In this document: piece after piece, positions 20,675 to 30,236 of the stretch | Numbering within the stretch: the first letter of the stretch is position 1 | Layout: each line of letters starts with the position of its first letter | Source of the DNA: Alphaproteobacteria bacterium | GTDB taxonomy: Bacteria; Pseudomonadota; Alphaproteobacteria; UBA6615 | DNA: 64,000 bases | NCBI GenBank assembly: GCA_022449545.1 | Contig: JAKUPN010000001.1 | Span: forward strand, 124,001 to 188,000 | Reading direction: 5' to 3' | Program-made: the position numbers and the translations under genes | Notes under the pieces: model-generated | The model's input: the letters and a program-made list of their open reading frames with translations, nothing else | What the model was told of the DNA's origin: nothing | Database searches by the model: none

Positions 20675-21223
20675 TTAATCTTTAGAAAGTACGGCCACAG
20701 CTCGGCGATTTTGAGCATACGCATTCTCATTAGATCCCGGTATGGCAGGTCGTTCTTTTCCAAAACTAATTGTCTTTGCCCTATTAGGATTAACCCCTAA
20801 AGATATCAAATACTCGCGAGCAGCATTAGCTCTGCGTTCACCTAGGGCCAAGTTATACTCTCGAGTACCGCGTTCATCGGCATGTCCCTCAATTATAATT
20901 TTATTTGCAGGATATGTCATCAACCACTCAGCCCAGCGACCTATTGTCGTTCTGGAATCTGAACTTAAGGTTGATTTGTCATAATCAAAGAGTACTCGAT
21001 CGCCCACATTAATCTCTAAATCAAGCTGAGAACCGGGTTTCGGGCCGGCAGAGAGCGGTTTTTCTGAGCTCTTGGTAGTCGATGCGGAAGACACAGTTGT
21101 TTTCGAACTAGAGGAAGCTACTTTTTCACCTCCACTAACCGACTTAGCAGCATCTTCTGATGCTGTTGTACAAGCAGCTAACACAAACGCAGCCGCAACA
21201 ACCAGTGGTAAGTTTAATCTCAT
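20675..21223 (-). CDS. pal: Peptidoglycan-associated lipoprotein
   Basis: Outer-membrane lipoprotein that anchors the membrane to peptidoglycan. 182 aa. Lipobox LAAC gives lipidation at Cys18. A Ser/Thr/Lys linker follows, then an OmpA-like domain with FDYDKSTL, EGHADERGTREYNLALGERRA and ISFGKERP; the Asp and Arg that bind diaminopimelate are in place. It is flanked by gaps of over 200 bases on both sides, unusual within a tight tol block, so it may have its own promoter. Confidence 0.96.
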   Translation of the reverse strand: MRLNLPLVVAAAFVLAACTTASEDAAKSVSGGEKVASSSSKTTVSSASTTKSSEKPLSAGPKPGSQLDLEINVGDRVLFDYDKSTLSSDSRTTIGRWAEWLMTYPANKIIIEGHADERGTREYNLALGERRANAAREYLISLGVNPNRAKTISFGKERPAIPGSNENAYAQNRRAVAVLSKD

Positions 21224-21465
21224 TATATGCTCCCTAAAGCCGTTGCCGTCCGAGGCTAATGAATTTATGCGTTTCTATGAAAAACGCGAACTAAAATACT
21301 TTATTTAACAGACCCTAATAACTTGCATAAACATTTAAGACACACACACACAGTCCAACTTAAAGCCTCAAAATCTTCTTCTCAGGCTATCTAATAGCAA
21401 CTTAATTATACTTAATGACCTGATTCGAAACAAGAAGGTCATCTCCTCAATTTTCTGGATAACCA

Positions 21466-22869
21466 TCAATCAGAGCATATTTTTTTAATTTTTTCGGGAT
21501 CAATATCACTAGTTAGTCTCGACCAGGCAGGATCAGAGGCATCTTCAGGCGTTATTATTTCTCTCTCATTATGTCCTGTCAGATCAATAGAATAAAGTCG
21601 GGGATTACTTCCTTCGCCCTTTTCATTCTGTCTCTGTTGTCTATAAAACATTAAAACTCGGCCATTCGGAGCCCATGTCGGGCCTTCAACTATAAAACCT
21701 TTAGTCAGAAGTCTTTCACCGGAACCATCGGATTTCATTACCCCAATGTGGAATGATCCCTTATAAAACTTCGTAAAAGCAATAAGATCACCTCTTGGAG
21801 ACCAAACAGGAGTCCCATACCGGCCTCCGCGTTTAAAACTAATTCTTCGTTGGTTCTTTCCAGTAGAGCTCATTACATAGAGTTGTTGGCTGCCTCCACG
21901 ATCAGACTCAAAAACAATCTTACTGCAATCAGGCGAATAGCTTGGAGACGTGTCTATAGCTGGATGTGTTGTAAGCTGCTTTTGGTTAAGGGTTAACAAA
22001 TCCATAACATAGATGTCAGTATTGCCTCTCTCTGCCATACTCATGATAACTTTTCTACCATCAGGAGAAAACCTAGGAGCAAAAGTCATTCCTGGAAAAG
22101 TTCCTAGAGTCACTTGATCACTATTCTCTATATTTAAGAGGTATACTCGTGGAGGCTTTTGTTCGTCGAAATATGCCAGATAAGTAATTTCGTCACGAAT
22201 GGGAGAAAAACGAGGAGTAAGAACCAAGCTATTTCCATCTGTTAAATATTTATGATTATGCCCATCCTGATCCATTATAGATAAGCGTTTTTTGCGTTTT
22301 TTAGTCGGACCCCTTTCGGAAATATATACAACTCTGGTATCAAAATACCCACTCTCACCTGTTATACGTTTATAAATTTGATCCGCAGCGGTATGGGCCA
22401 AACGACGCCATGCCTTTGAGGAACTTATAGATAATTGGTACCTAATCATCACTTGCTCTGCAAAAACATCATACAAAACAAATTCAATCCCAAGCGCATT
22501 ATTGGGTAGTATTTTTGTTTCACCTATTACTAAAGCTTGTGCATTCAGAGGTTTCCAATTAACAAAATTGGGCCTTTCTTTAACTGAGTTAGGTATTGAA
22601 AGAAATGCTCTCTTATCTATAGGGGAAAATAATCCCGATCGCTGCAAATCATCAGATATTACCTTGGAAATATTCACTGCATAGCCCTTGGCTTCAGACC
22701 CAACTGAACGAAAATCAGGAATTGCTATTGGCAAAGGCTTGTAGGTTCCTTCATTAACATTAACTACCAGTTTATCCTGACTAGTTTGAGCAAAAACAAG
22801 TGATAAAGATGGAAATATTACCACTATCAGGCTCACTACAAAGATAATTTTTGCTAAGTAAAGCACCAT
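21466..22869 (-). CDS. tolB: Tol-Pal system beta-propeller protein TolB
   Basis: Periplasmic partner of Pal and TolA. 467 aa with a signal peptide of about 27 residues (hydrophobic core then VFAQ). The N-terminal D1/D2 domain is followed by six-bladed WD40-like repeats with the repeated pattern PxFSPDGxxI/V, for example FAPRFSPDGRKVIM, SPSYSPDCSKIVF and TPVWSPRGDLIAF. Start lies two bases after the tolA stop, so translation is probably coupled. Confidence 0.96.
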   Translation of the reverse strand: MVLYLAKIIFVVSLIVVIFPSLSLVFAQTSQDKLVVNVNEGTYKPLPIAIPDFRSVGSEAKGYAVNISKVISDDLQRSGLFSPIDKRAFLSIPNSVKERPNFVNWKPLNAQALVIGETKILPNNALGIEFVLYDVFAEQVMIRYQLSISSSKAWRRLAHTAADQIYKRITGESGYFDTRVVYISERGPTKKRKKRLSIMDQDGHNHKYLTDGNSLVLTPRFSPIRDEITYLAYFDEQKPPRVYLLNIENSDQVTLGTFPGMTFAPRFSPDGRKVIMSMAERGNTDIYVMDLLTLNQKQLTTHPAIDTSPSYSPDCSKIVFESDRGGSQQLYVMSSTGKNQRRISFKRGGRYGTPVWSPRGDLIAFTKFYKGSFHIGVMKSDGSGERLLTKGFIVEGPTWAPNGRVLMFYRQQRQNEKGEGSNPRLYSIDLTGHNEREIITPEDASDPAWSRLTSDIDPEKIKKICSD

Positions 22870-22871
22870 GA

Positions 22872-23801
22872 CTATCCTAACATTTCTTTAGGATCAAATT
22901 TGAATTCTATCTTCCGCCAATATTTATAGAGATCTTGTGGTAAAACAAATGGCTGACATCGTGGATTTCTTAGCGCTCTGACCGCGGCCTCTTCAGCAGC
23001 TTTTGTATGAGGAGAATAATCAGACCTAGCCATTGGTTTTACATAGGTAATATATCCTTTTCGATCAAGCTCAATAGACGCAGTGACAGTTAATTTTTCT
23101 GCTAACTTAGCTCCTGCAGGCGGATTCCAGCACTCTTTTAGCTGCCTGCGCAAGATTTGTCTTATCCTTTCTAACTCTGTAATAGAGGGAGTACGACCTA
23201 CATTATCTATGTTATCTGATCTCGTGGCAGGCGGGAGATCTTTTACAATTGACGCTAAATCACGCAAAACCTTCTTATTTTTTCGATCATTATCTTTTGA
23301 AGAAACTTCTGAGGCAGGAAGGTCTTTTAAAATTGACGCAAAATCTCTTTGATTAATTTTCGATTTTGGAGGTTTAGGTTTTAACCTAGGCTTAGCCAGA
23401 GTTTTTGCTACAGCCTTTGGCTTTTTTCTTTTTAATTTTATAGGAGGTTTAGGTTTTGATTTAGGAGGAGGGGATTGAACCTCAACCTTTTTAATGGCCT
23501 TTTTTTGCAAAGAAATATTTGATTTACTTTTATTTAAAACCGGCTTTTTAATAATTTTAGGTTCTTCAGGTTTGGACTGAATCGAAGTATCTTTTTTCAT
23601 CGTTGGTTTTTTCTCTAAAACTTTTTCACTAATAGGAACATTGATACTATCTAACTTTACAAGCTCTACAGGAATAATATCAACCGAGACTTGTTGATCG
23701 GTAAACAATTGTGGCAATCCGAACTGAGCCAATAGAACAACTCCAATATGAGCAGCAATTGAGGTGGATACACCATTACGCATTTTGCTAGCTCTAATCA
23801 T
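22872..23801 (-). CDS. tolA: Tol-Pal system protein TolA
   Basis: Inner-membrane-anchored protein that spans the periplasm to reach TolB and Pal. 309 aa: a membrane segment at about 14-32, a Lys/Pro-rich middle, and a C-terminal TonB/TolA-like domain (RQLKECWNPPAGAKLAEKLTVT). The middle holds an imperfect tandem repeat, FASILKDLPASE and LASIVKDLPPAT, spaced about 40 residues apart and still visible in the DNA. The long alpha-helical domain of enterobacterial TolA is replaced by this Pro/Lys-rich stretch. Confidence 0.93.
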   Translation of the reverse strand: MIRASKMRNGVSTSIAAHIGVVLLAQFGLPQLFTDQQVSVDIIPVELVKLDSINVPISEKVLEKKPTMKKDTSIQSKPEEPKIIKKPVLNKSKSNISLQKKAIKKVEVQSPPPKSKPKPPIKLKRKKPKAVAKTLAKPRLKPKPPKSKINQRDFASILKDLPASEVSSKDNDRKNKKVLRDLASIVKDLPPATRSDNIDNVGRTPSITELERIRQILRRQLKECWNPPAGAKLAEKLTVTASIELDRKGYITYVKPMARSDYSPHTKAAEEAAVRALRNPRCQPFVLPQDLYKYWRKIEFKFDPKEMLG

Positions 23802-23825
23802 GGCTCCATTCTTAAGCTCAAAAAA

Positions 23826-24269
23826 CTATTTCTTTTTATCACCGGGCAGAGGAGCTTCCGCAACTAGCGCTACTTTTGTGAAACCAGCACTAGATATCAT
23901 GCCCATGACCTCAATAATTCGACCATAGTTAATCGAACGATCACCACGCACGAAGATTCGTAAATCAGGGTTAGCATTAGTCAATGCTTTTAGCCTTGGT
24001 ATTAAGGCGTTTTCACCTACTTCAGCTTCCTGAATATAAGTCTTTCCCGCAGAATTAATAGTAATAATAAGTGGCTCTTGACTTTCGTTTAAAGGCTTTA
24101 AGGTTGCCTTAGGTAAATCTACTGGAACCCCGATATTTAATAGGGGTGCTGCAACCATAAAAATAATTACTAGCACCAACATGACATCAACAAACGGAGC
24201 AACATTAATATCCGTAACAGGCCCACGATAAGGCCGGCGAAGGTTAGATCTTATATATCGACGAGCCAT
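23826..24269 (-). CDS. tolR: Tol-Pal system protein TolR
   Basis: Inner-membrane ion-channel subunit of Tol, ExbD-like, 147 aa. One membrane helix with the proton-carrying Asp in NVAPFVDVMLVLVIIFMVAAP (residues about 22-41), then a periplasmic domain. A basic N-terminus RRYIRSNLRR lies in the cytoplasm. Three bases separate it from tolQ, and tolA follows after 24 bases. Confidence 0.96.
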   Translation of the reverse strand: MARRYIRSNLRRPYRGPVTDINVAPFVDVMLVLVIIFMVAAPLLNIGVPVDLPKATLKPLNESQEPLIITINSAGKTYIQEAEVGENALIPRLKALTNANPDLRIFVRGDRSINYGRIIEVMGMISSAGFTKVALVAEAPLPGDKKK

Positions 24270-24272
24270 CGA

Positions 24273-25004
24273 TTATTTTGCTTCTTCAAGTTGTCGAGAT
24301 AAAATTCCTGTGAACTCCGCCGCAAATCCATCAAGTCTTTGCGCATAACGATTCATATCGGTGCTAAACTTATTATAAGCAGCTACCGCTGGGATCGCTA
24401 CAATAAGACCCATAGCTGTGGTGAAAAGAGCTTCTGATAAACCGGGTGCAATAACTGCCAAACTGGTATCCTTTGCAACTGCTATAGCCTGAAAACTATT
24501 CATAATCCCCCAAACTGTTCCAAACAATCCAATAAACGGAGCCGTAGCTCCTGCTGATGCAAGAAAAACCATATATCGCTCTATACGCTCCATTTCTCTA
24601 ACTAGCGTGACATCCATTGCCCTTTCTATCCTATCCTGCAAACCAGCTCGTAAAGCCATTGTTGTGGACAAACCTCTTTCTGTTGAGCGTCGCCATTCTG
24701 TCATAGCTGCCGCAAAAACTGCTGACATTGGATCCCTAGGCTCAGCCCCAAAACTTTCATAAAGTTCATCTAACGAACCGCCGGACCAAAAACTCTCTTC
24801 GAATCGTCTAGCCTCACGTTCGAGACGTCTTACCCTTAGCCACTTGTCGATAATGATTGTCCAAGACCAAATAGAAGCTACAAATAGCAAAATCATCACT
24901 AACTTAATAATGATATCCGCTCGCATAAATAGCGCCCAAACAGAAAAATCCGTTGCTATAGCTCCTCCGGTGACGCTTACTGCATTAATAATATTTGAAT
25001 CCAT
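24273..25004 (-). CDS. tolQ: Tol-Pal system protein TolQ
   Basis: ExbB/MotA-family stator subunit, 243 aa, forming the proton channel with TolR that energises TolA. Three membrane helices: about 29-50, 140-160 (FLASAGATAPFIGLFGTVWGIMNSF) and 175-200 (TTAMGLIVAIPAVAAYN), the latter two with the family motifs. First gene of the tol set proper, 72 bases after ybgC. Confidence 0.97.
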   Translation of the reverse strand: MDSNIINAVSVTGGAIATDFSVWALFMRADIIIKLVMILLFVASIWSWTIIIDKWLRVRRLEREARRFEESFWSGGSLDELYESFGAEPRDPMSAVFAAAMTEWRRSTERGLSTTMALRAGLQDRIERAMDVTLVREMERIERYMVFLASAGATAPFIGLFGTVWGIMNSFQAIAVAKDTSLAVIAPGLSEALFTTAMGLIVAIPAVAAYNKFSTDMNRYAQRLDGFAAEFTGILSRQLEEAK

Positions 25005-25076
25005 ACCAATAATTAATCCTTAATTTCATTAACCCCACAAAAATTTAATTCATTTTATTTCTTAATCTTGCATTCC

Positions 25077-25580
25077 TCAAAGTTCATTAATTGTTGCGAT
25101 AGCGTCTCTTATGTCTATAGGCATTCTCATTGGCCGTTGACTTTTATCTAGGCATGCCAGCCTTAACTTAAGTCTAACTAATTCTGTTTCATTATAGTCA
25201 TTATCCAGGATTACGACGCGCTGATTCAGTTTGACGCTTGCTCCTGCTATAGAATTAACATTTGTTATTACTGATAACTTGTCATCAAGCCTAGCGGGTT
25301 TAATATAATCAACGTCACAACTACGAACCGCAAAAGCAGCATTATTTTGGGACATTAACTGACCGTGCTCAACACCTAATTTCCGAATCATCTCTGTCCG
25401 AGCCCGTTCAGCAAATTTAAGATAATTAGCGTAGTAAACAATTCCCGCAGCGTCCGTATCTTCATAATAAACCCTGAGCATGTAGTAATGTTCACCCTTA
25501 TAAAAGGAAGAATCATCACTTCTCCAGATCTCATTTGTTTTCTTGGACACTTTTTCATCCCAAACACGTTTTTTGTTCAT
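25077..25580 (-). CDS. ybgC: Tol-Pal system-associated acyl-CoA thioesterase
   Basis: Hotdog thioesterase of the YbgC/4HBT type, linked to phospholipid metabolism and Tol-Pal. Active-site segment [24 protein letters not shown] carries the catalytic Asp. Start 25580 gives 167 aa with a 30-residue polar leader before the domain. The ATG overlaps the ruvB stop as ATGA, which supports it, although an internal ATG at 25481 ([10 protein letters not shown]) would give the usual short form of about 134 aa. Confidence 0.9.
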   Translation of the reverse strand: MNKKRVWDEKVSKKTNEIWRSDDSSFYKGEHYYMLRVYYEDTDAAGIVYYANYLKFAERARTEMIRKLGVEHGQLMSQNNAAFAVRSCDVDYIKPARLDDKLSVITNVNSIAGASVKLNQRVVILDNDYNETELVRLKLRLACLDKSQRPMRMPIDIRDAIATINEL

Positions 25581-26677
25581 CCAAGCTCATCTTCATCTGA
25601 AACATTATCAGATTCATTTGTGGCAAGTCTGTGGCGCTCTAAAATATCGCCTTGATCAGGAATGGGTGGCTCAATACCGAGATGATTATAGCCACCAGAA
25701 GTTACCATTCTTCCCCTAGATGTTCTTTGCAAAAAACCTTTCTGCATAAGGAAGGGTTCTACAACAGCTTCAATGGTATCTCTTTCTTCAGATAAAGCTG
25801 CCGAAATTGTTTCTATTCCAACTGGCCCACCGTCAAAATTATTAATAATGTAAAGGAGATATTGATGATCCATAGAATCCAGACCGCAAGAATCAACCTC
25901 TAGCCTATTCAGCGCCATATCAGCAAAATTGTCGTCGATAGGCATGTTTTCTTGAACAACAGAAAAATCACGAACTCGTCTTAATAAACGTCCTGCAACT
26001 CTCGGGGTTCCTCTTGATCTATTAGCAATTTCTGCTGCTCCGTCGTCAGTTATATGCAAATCAAATAACTTCGCGTTTCGCTTTATTATTGAGATCAACT
26101 CAATAGGCGAGTAAAACTCAAGACGAAGATTTATGCCAAACCTTTCTCGAAGTGGTGTACTAAGTAACCCCAAGCGAGTGGTAGCACCAATAACAGTAAA
26201 AGGCTGCAGTTCAATCCGAACTGAACGAGCTGCTGGCCCTTCCCCTATTATCAAATCTAACTCACCATCTTCCATGGCAGGGTAAAGAATTTCCTCGACC
26301 GCTGGATTTAGTCTATGAATCTCATCAATGAACAATACATCTCTAGGCTGCAAATTAGTTAATATTGCAGCGAGATCTCCAGCCTTAGTAATAATAGGGC
26401 CTGAAGTTGCCCTAAAGCCAACCCCAAGTTCCAAAGCTACTATACGAGCAAGTGTTGTTTTGCCCAAGCCAGGAGGTCCGTGCAAAAGAACATGGTCAAT
26501 TGGCTCTGCTCGTTGAATTGCCGCAGAGACAAAAACCGACAAGTTTTCACAAAGAATTTGTTGGCCTACAAAATCATTCAGAGATTCGGGGCGCAAATTT
26601 AATTCGTCTTGATCTTCAATAACTGATTTGGGGTCAATCAATCTAGAAGAAGCTTTATTCATATTTGTGTCAGTCAT
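25577..26677 (-). CDS. ruvB: Holliday junction branch-migration helicase RuvB
   Basis: AAA+ motor that drives branch migration with RuvA. 366 aa. Walker [13 protein letters not shown], Walker [23 protein letters not shown], sensor [18 protein letters not shown], and a C-terminal winged helix ending [14 protein letters not shown]. It overlaps ruvA by eight bases and ybgC by four. N-terminal leader of about 18 residues precedes the conserved [12 protein letters not shown]. Confidence 0.97.
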   Translation of the reverse strand: MTDTNMNKASSRLIDPKSVIEDQDELNLRPESLNDFVGQQILCENLSVFVSAAIQRAEPIDHVLLHGPPGLGKTTLARIVALELGVGFRATSGPIITKAGDLAAILTNLQPRDVLFIDEIHRLNPAVEEILYPAMEDGELDLIIGEGPAARSVRIELQPFTVIGATTRLGLLSTPLRERFGINLRLEFYSPIELISIIKRNAKLFDLHITDDGAAEIANRSRGTPRVAGRLLRRVRDFSVVQENMPIDDNFADMALNRLEVDSCGLDSMDHQYLLYIINNFDGGPVGIETISAALSEERDTIEAVVEPFLMQKGFLQRTSRGRMVTSGGYNHLGIEPPIPDQGDILERHRLATNESDNVSDEDELG

Positions 26678-27296
26678 TGCCCAGTTCCTTCAATGCATCA
26701 GAAATCAGAACTTCTAGAGAGACGCTTTCTTCTGAAGAGGTTAGAAGCCGACTTATAACCTTGTATGCCTCAGACCTTCCATAGCCAAGATTAACTAGGG
26801 CAGATATTGCATCAGATGTAATTTTTCCATTCTTAGTTGAACCCTTTTCGATTTCTAAACCCTCTCTATAAACCTCCTGCATTTCACCACTAACGGACAA
26901 GATGCTTTCTTTTAGCTCTGTTAGTAGTCGAGCGGCTAATCGAGGTCCTACCCCATCAGCCATAGATAGTTTAGCTTTGTCTTGAGAATAAATAGCTTCA
27001 ACCAACTGATCTGGTGACAAAGAACCTAAAATTGAAAGTGCTACCCTCGCACCTACTCCCTGCACTGTAGTCAAAACTCTAAAACATTCTCTTTCTCTCG
27101 AGTTTTCGAAGCCGAATAATGATATTTGAGATTCTCTTACATGCGTCTCGATAAATAAATCGACAGGAAGTCCCACACCCGGAAGTAAATTTATAGTTCG
27201 AGTCGGACAACTCACCATATACCCTACTCCAGCCACATCTATTACAAGCCAATCTAGCCCCAGCTCATCAATAATTCCTTTTAATCTCGCGATCAC
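26670..27296 (-). CDS. ruvA: Holliday junction DNA-binding protein RuvA
   Basis: Tetrameric junction-binding protein, 208 aa. OB domain [16 protein letters not shown], then helix-hairpin-helix motifs ([14 protein letters not shown] and [16 protein letters not shown]) and a C-terminal three-helix RuvB-binding domain ([16 protein letters not shown]). The start is GTG 27296, overlapping the ruvC stop in GTGA. Confidence 0.96.
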   Translation of the reverse strand: MIARLKGIIDELGLDWLVIDVAGVGYMVSCPTRTINLLPGVGLPVDLFIETHVRESQISLFGFENSRERECFRVLTTVQGVGARVALSILGSLSPDQLVEAIYSQDKAKLSMADGVGPRLAARLLTELKESILSVSGEMQEVYREGLEIEKGSTKNGKITSDAISALVNLGYGRSEAYKVISRLLTSSEESVSLEVLISDALKELGND

Positions 27297-27808
27297 TTTG
27301 ATGTTTCCATACTTTTAAATGTTAACATGTGATGTGCGTGGCATATGGCTACGGCCAGTGCATCAGCCGCATCTGTTGATGATATATTTGCTCCAGGTAA
27401 TAATATTGACACCATCTCCTCGACTTGGGCTTTACCCGCATGACCATAGCCTACTACGCTTTTTTTTACAGTGTTTGCTGGATATTCAGAAACTAACAGG
27501 CCAGCTTGAGCGGGAACCAACATTACCACACCTCGAGCCTGCCCCAGTTTTAAAGTTGACTTGCCATCACGGTTAACGAAAGTTTCCTCAACGGCAGCAC
27601 TATCAAGTTTATAACATTTAACTATTTCCGTTAAATCTCGGTGCAAACGAAGCAACCTATCTGATAAATGGCCATTACCTGAGGCAACAACGCCATTTGC
27701 AATGTGACGCAAACGATTAGTTTCAACCTCAATAATGCCCCAACCCGTTTTTCTTAGTCCAGGATCCAATCCCAATAAGAAGATTGATTTATGACCTTCT
27801 GAGACCAC
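27293..27808 (-). CDS. ruvC: Holliday junction resolvase RuvC
   Basis: Dimeric endonuclease that resolves junctions. The four catalytic acids are visible: Asp in [13 protein letters not shown], Glu in VEETFVN, and two Asp in [12 protein letters not shown]. The frame opens at GTG 27817, but AAGAGG (27817-27822) overlaps that codon and is spaced eight bases from GTG 27808, so I choose 27808 (171 aa). Coupled to ruvA by a GTGA overlap and preceded closely by yebC. Confidence 0.95.
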   Translation of the reverse strand: MVSEGHKSIFLLGLDPGLRKTGWGIIEVETNRLRHIANGVVASGNGHLSDRLLRLHRDLTEIVKCYKLDSAAVEETFVNRDGKSTLKLGQARGVVMLVPAQAGLLVSEYPANTVKKSVVGYGHAGKAQVEEMVSILLPGANISSTDAADALAVAICHAHHMLTFKSMETSK

Positions 27809-27820
27809 TGAGCACACCTC

Positions 27821-28573
27821 TTATGTATCTGCCAAAAGAGCTAAGACTTCATCGCTCAGTTCAAAATTTGCAGAAACATTTTGCACATCATCTCCGTCCT
27901 CTAAAGCATCAATGAGCTTCAGCAGTGACTGAGCCGAATCAACATCCAGGTCAACTGCTGTTTGTGGTTGCCATGTCAATCCAGCTGAAGTCGGACCACC
28001 AAAAATAGCTTCAAGACTTTCAACAACTTGCCCAAAATCCTCCGGATCACAGTTCACCTCATGTCCTCTTTCCGAGCTAACAACATCTTGCGCTCCTGCT
28101 TCAAGAGCCGCCTCAAACATAGTATCTATGTCAGCGACATCTGGATCGAAGACTATTTGTCCAATACGATCAAACATGAAAGAAACGCTATTTGTTTCAC
28201 CTAAATTACCACCGAATTTTGAGAATGCAGCGCGAACCTCAGAAGCCGTTCGGTTTCGGTTGTCGGTTAGTGCGTCTACTATTATTGCAACGCCGTGAGG
28301 CCCATAACCTTCGTAACGGATTTCTTCATAAACTGTTTCGCTATCGCCGCCAGCAGCTTTATTAATAGCCCTTTCAATTCTATCTTTAGGCATATTAGAA
28401 CTACGAGCAGCAACTATAGCTGAACGCAGACGAGGATTCTGATCAGGATCAGGCAAACCTATTTTTGAAGCCACCTCTATCTCTCGAGCCAATTTAGCGA
28501 ATAGCTTCGCCCGTTTTTTGTCCTGAGCACCCTTTCGATGCATTATGTTCTTAAATTGGGAATGACCTGCCAT
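27821..28573 (-). CDS. yebC: YebC/PmpR family protein (DUF28)
   Basis: 250 aa, starting [21 protein letters not shown], which is diagnostic. The family was long annotated as transcriptional regulator; recent work places it on the ribosome helping translation of proline-rich or otherwise stalling motifs. Contains [21 protein letters not shown] and FGGNLGE. First gene of the yebC-ruvCAB-ybgC-tol run; a perfect 16-base palindrome sits 20 bases upstream. Confidence 0.95.
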   Translation of the reverse strand: MAGHSQFKNIMHRKGAQDKKRAKLFAKLAREIEVASKIGLPDPDQNPRLRSAIVAARSSNMPKDRIERAINKAAGGDSETVYEEIRYEGYGPHGVAIIVDALTDNRNRTASEVRAAFSKFGGNLGETNSVSFMFDRIGQIVFDPDVADIDTMFEAALEAGAQDVVSSERGHEVNCDPEDFGQVVESLEAIFGGPTSAGLTWQPQTAVDLDVDSAQSLLKLIDALEDGDDVQNVSANFELSDEVLALLADT

Positions 28574-28593
28574 TTACCCATCACTTTCTAAAT

Positions 28594-28609
28594 TATGTGG
28601 GCCCACATA
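28594..28609. promoter_or_regulatory. Perfect 16-base palindrome upstream of yebC
   Basis: TATGTGGGCCCACATA reads the same on both strands and lies 21-36 bases ahead of the yebC ATG, downstream of a TATAAA-type element at about 28610-28616. Position fits an operator or an mRNA stem near the ribosome site. GC-rich GGGCCC stands out in AT-rich surroundings. No regulator is identified. Confidence 0.4.
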
Positions 28610-28658
28610 GTTTATACACTATATATTGTACCTAATGCGAGCACTACTACCTTAGTTT

Positions 28659-28723
28659 AAAAAAACCCGCATTTTTTTGCAGTTCCATAAGATAAAAGTG
28701 GAAATTCTGCAAAATTAGCGGGG
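28659..28723 (-). terminator. Rho-independent terminator after the zapA-ssrS-fau-ymdB unit
   Basis: On the minus strand CCCGC and GCGGG (28718-28722 and 28666-28670) close a long stem with inner pairs TTTTGCAG/CTGCAAAA and TTCCA/TGGAA, followed by a run of seven T. It lies just after the YmdB-like stop at 28739 and before yebC, so it divides the two transcription units. Confidence 0.8.
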
Positions 28724-28738
28724 AGTTCTATTTAAAAG

Positions 28739-29554
28739 CTAGTCTTTAGGAAAAGATGGAGATAAACGTTCACCGATTCGGATAGGAGTTATATTTTTAG
28801 CCAAACCAGAAGTATCATCTGTTTGTATATAAACTCCGCATAAGTCAGCCGGACCGGAAGCAGGACTCAATCTTTCTCCAGGCATTTTTCTACGAAATCT
28901 AGAAATAGCAGGCAACTTTTTCATACCTATTACCGAATCATAATCACCGCACATGCCTGCATCGGTCTGATAAGCGGTTCCTCCATCAAGAATATGTGCG
29001 TCTGCTGTAGGGACATGAGTATGAGTTCCAACTACCAAGCTAACCCTTCCATCGAATGAGTGACCTATAGCCATTTTCTCTGAAGAAGCTTCTCCATGAA
29101 CATCTAGTACTATTGCATCGACCGTTCTTCCCAATAAATAACCACTTAACTCTTTATCAAGTATTACAAACGGGTCATCTAATGGGTCCATGAATAGCCG
29201 GCACATAACATTTATTACGAGAACCTTCTGCCCTCTTTTAGTGCTATAGACGTTTGATCCTCTTCCTGGAGTTCCAGCGGGATAATTAGCTGGCCTTAAT
29301 AATCTTGGATCATTATCAATCTGACCGATAATTTCTTTTTGGTCCCAAACATGATTACCTGTGGTAATTACATCAGCACCAGATTCGTATAGATTCTCAC
29401 AGATTTCTTTTGTTATACCAAAACCATTTGCTGCATTCTCTCCGTTAACTATAATAAAATCGAGTTGAAGTTGTTTTTTTAGATGCGGTAAGTGTTGAGT
29501 GACCACCTCCCTACCGGCTCTCCCCACAACATCTCCACAAAACAATATATTCAT
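28739..29554 (-). CDS. YmdB/TIGR00282-family metallophosphoesterase
   Basis: Calcineurin-like phosphoesterase of the YmdB type, 271 aa. Metal-binding motifs in order: FCGDVVGRAGR, NGENAANGFG, TTGNHVWDQKE, DVHGEASSEKMAIGH and VGTHTHVPTADAHIL. Characterised relatives hydrolyse 2',3'-cyclic nucleotides. The frame is open to 29584, but ATG 29554 (MNILFCGDVV) has AGGGA seven bases upstream and fits the family start. Located downstream of the 5-FCL gene with a 37-base gap. Confidence 0.92.
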   Translation of the reverse strand: MNILFCGDVVGRAGREVVTQHLPHLKKQLQLDFIIVNGENAANGFGITKEICENLYESGADVITTGNHVWDQKEIIGQIDNDPRLLRPANYPAGTPGRGSNVYSTKRGQKVLVINVMCRLFMDPLDDPFVILDKELSGYLLGRTVDAIVLDVHGEASSEKMAIGHSFDGRVSLVVGTHTHVPTADAHILDGGTAYQTDAGMCGDYDSVIGMKKLPAISRFRRKMPGERLSPASGPADLCGVYIQTDDTSGLAKNITPIRIGERLSPSFPKD

Positions 29555-29591
29555 AAAACCATCCCTGTGAAACACGAACATCAAAAAAGCA

Positions 29592-30190
29592 TCAGCTTAT
29601 AGCGATAGTGCCAACATCTGTTAGAATTATATCTATAGGTTCATCTTCGTCAAAATACGGTATTTCATCATAAATTTGTCCTTCAAACGCGAGCCCTATC
29701 GCGGTAAACTCTCCCATGTTTTTTTTTGCGCGCAATTGTTTTAACGTCCGGTCGTAGTAACCACCACCATAACCAAGTCTATTTCCATGTATGTCACAAG
29801 CTAACATAGGAACAAATAAAACGTTTGGAGAAATTTCCCTATTTGATGTTAAGGGTTCGCATACTCCATAGGAACCTCGCACCATCTTATCCCCTGGTTT
29901 CCATTGATGAAAAGTTAAATATTTCTTTTCATCAGTAACTACAGGCAAGCATATCGGAACGCCTAACTTAAAAAGTTTCTCTAACACTGGGAAGCAATCT
30001 ATTTCACTCCTAATAGGCGAATACCCACCAACAATTGACTCGGGTTTAATTAGATCCCTAAATTTTTTAGTTTTAAAAAACAGTTCCACTAATTTTCGAG
30101 ATGAGGAATTTGCAGTCCTTTTATGAAGAGCTTCACGATTGGCCGATGCCTCCCTTCGGAGCTCATCTTTTTTAGTGTTAAAACTGACAT
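29592..30190 (-). CDS. 5-formyltetrahydrofolate cyclo-ligase, 5' end needs a -1 frameshift
   Basis: Converts 5-formyl-THF to 5,10-methenyl-THF using ATP. The C-terminal half is clear: VPMLACDIHGNRLGYGGGYYDRTL and IGLAFEGQ. An in-frame start gives only GTG 30089 (165 aa), which would drop the conserved N-terminal helix. Upstream of it the same frame is open and encodes KKDELRREASANREAL, matching the family N-terminus, but contains no ATG, GTG or TTG. A short frame from ATG 30190 (MSVLTLKK) joins it exactly at A AAA AAG (30167-30173) by a -1 shift. Either programmed slippage or a one-base loss from an A-run explains this. It lies directly after 6S RNA, as in many proteobacteria. Confidence 0.75.
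30167..30173 (-). other. A AAA AAG slippery heptamer at the 5-FCL frame junction
   Basis: Reading from ATG 30190 the codons are CTA AAA AAG, the same X XXY YYZ heptamer used for -1 frameshifting in E. coli dnaX. Slippage here enters the 5-FCL frame at GAT. Five bases downstream CTCC-GAAG-GGAG can form a small stem, and GATG/CATC may extend it, but no strong pseudoknot or upstream Shine-Dalgarno stimulator is evident. A seventh A would restore a single frame, so a homopolymer error or indel is an alternative. Confidence 0.5.
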
Positions 30191-30236
30191 TAGATAGTTT
30201 TACGATTGTAAGCCTGCATGTTTACAAAATATATTT

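Noticed and set aside
21343-21354. AC dinucleotide run between pal and tolB
   Set aside because: About six units of a simple repeat in a non-coding gap; no promoter context suggesting phase variation.
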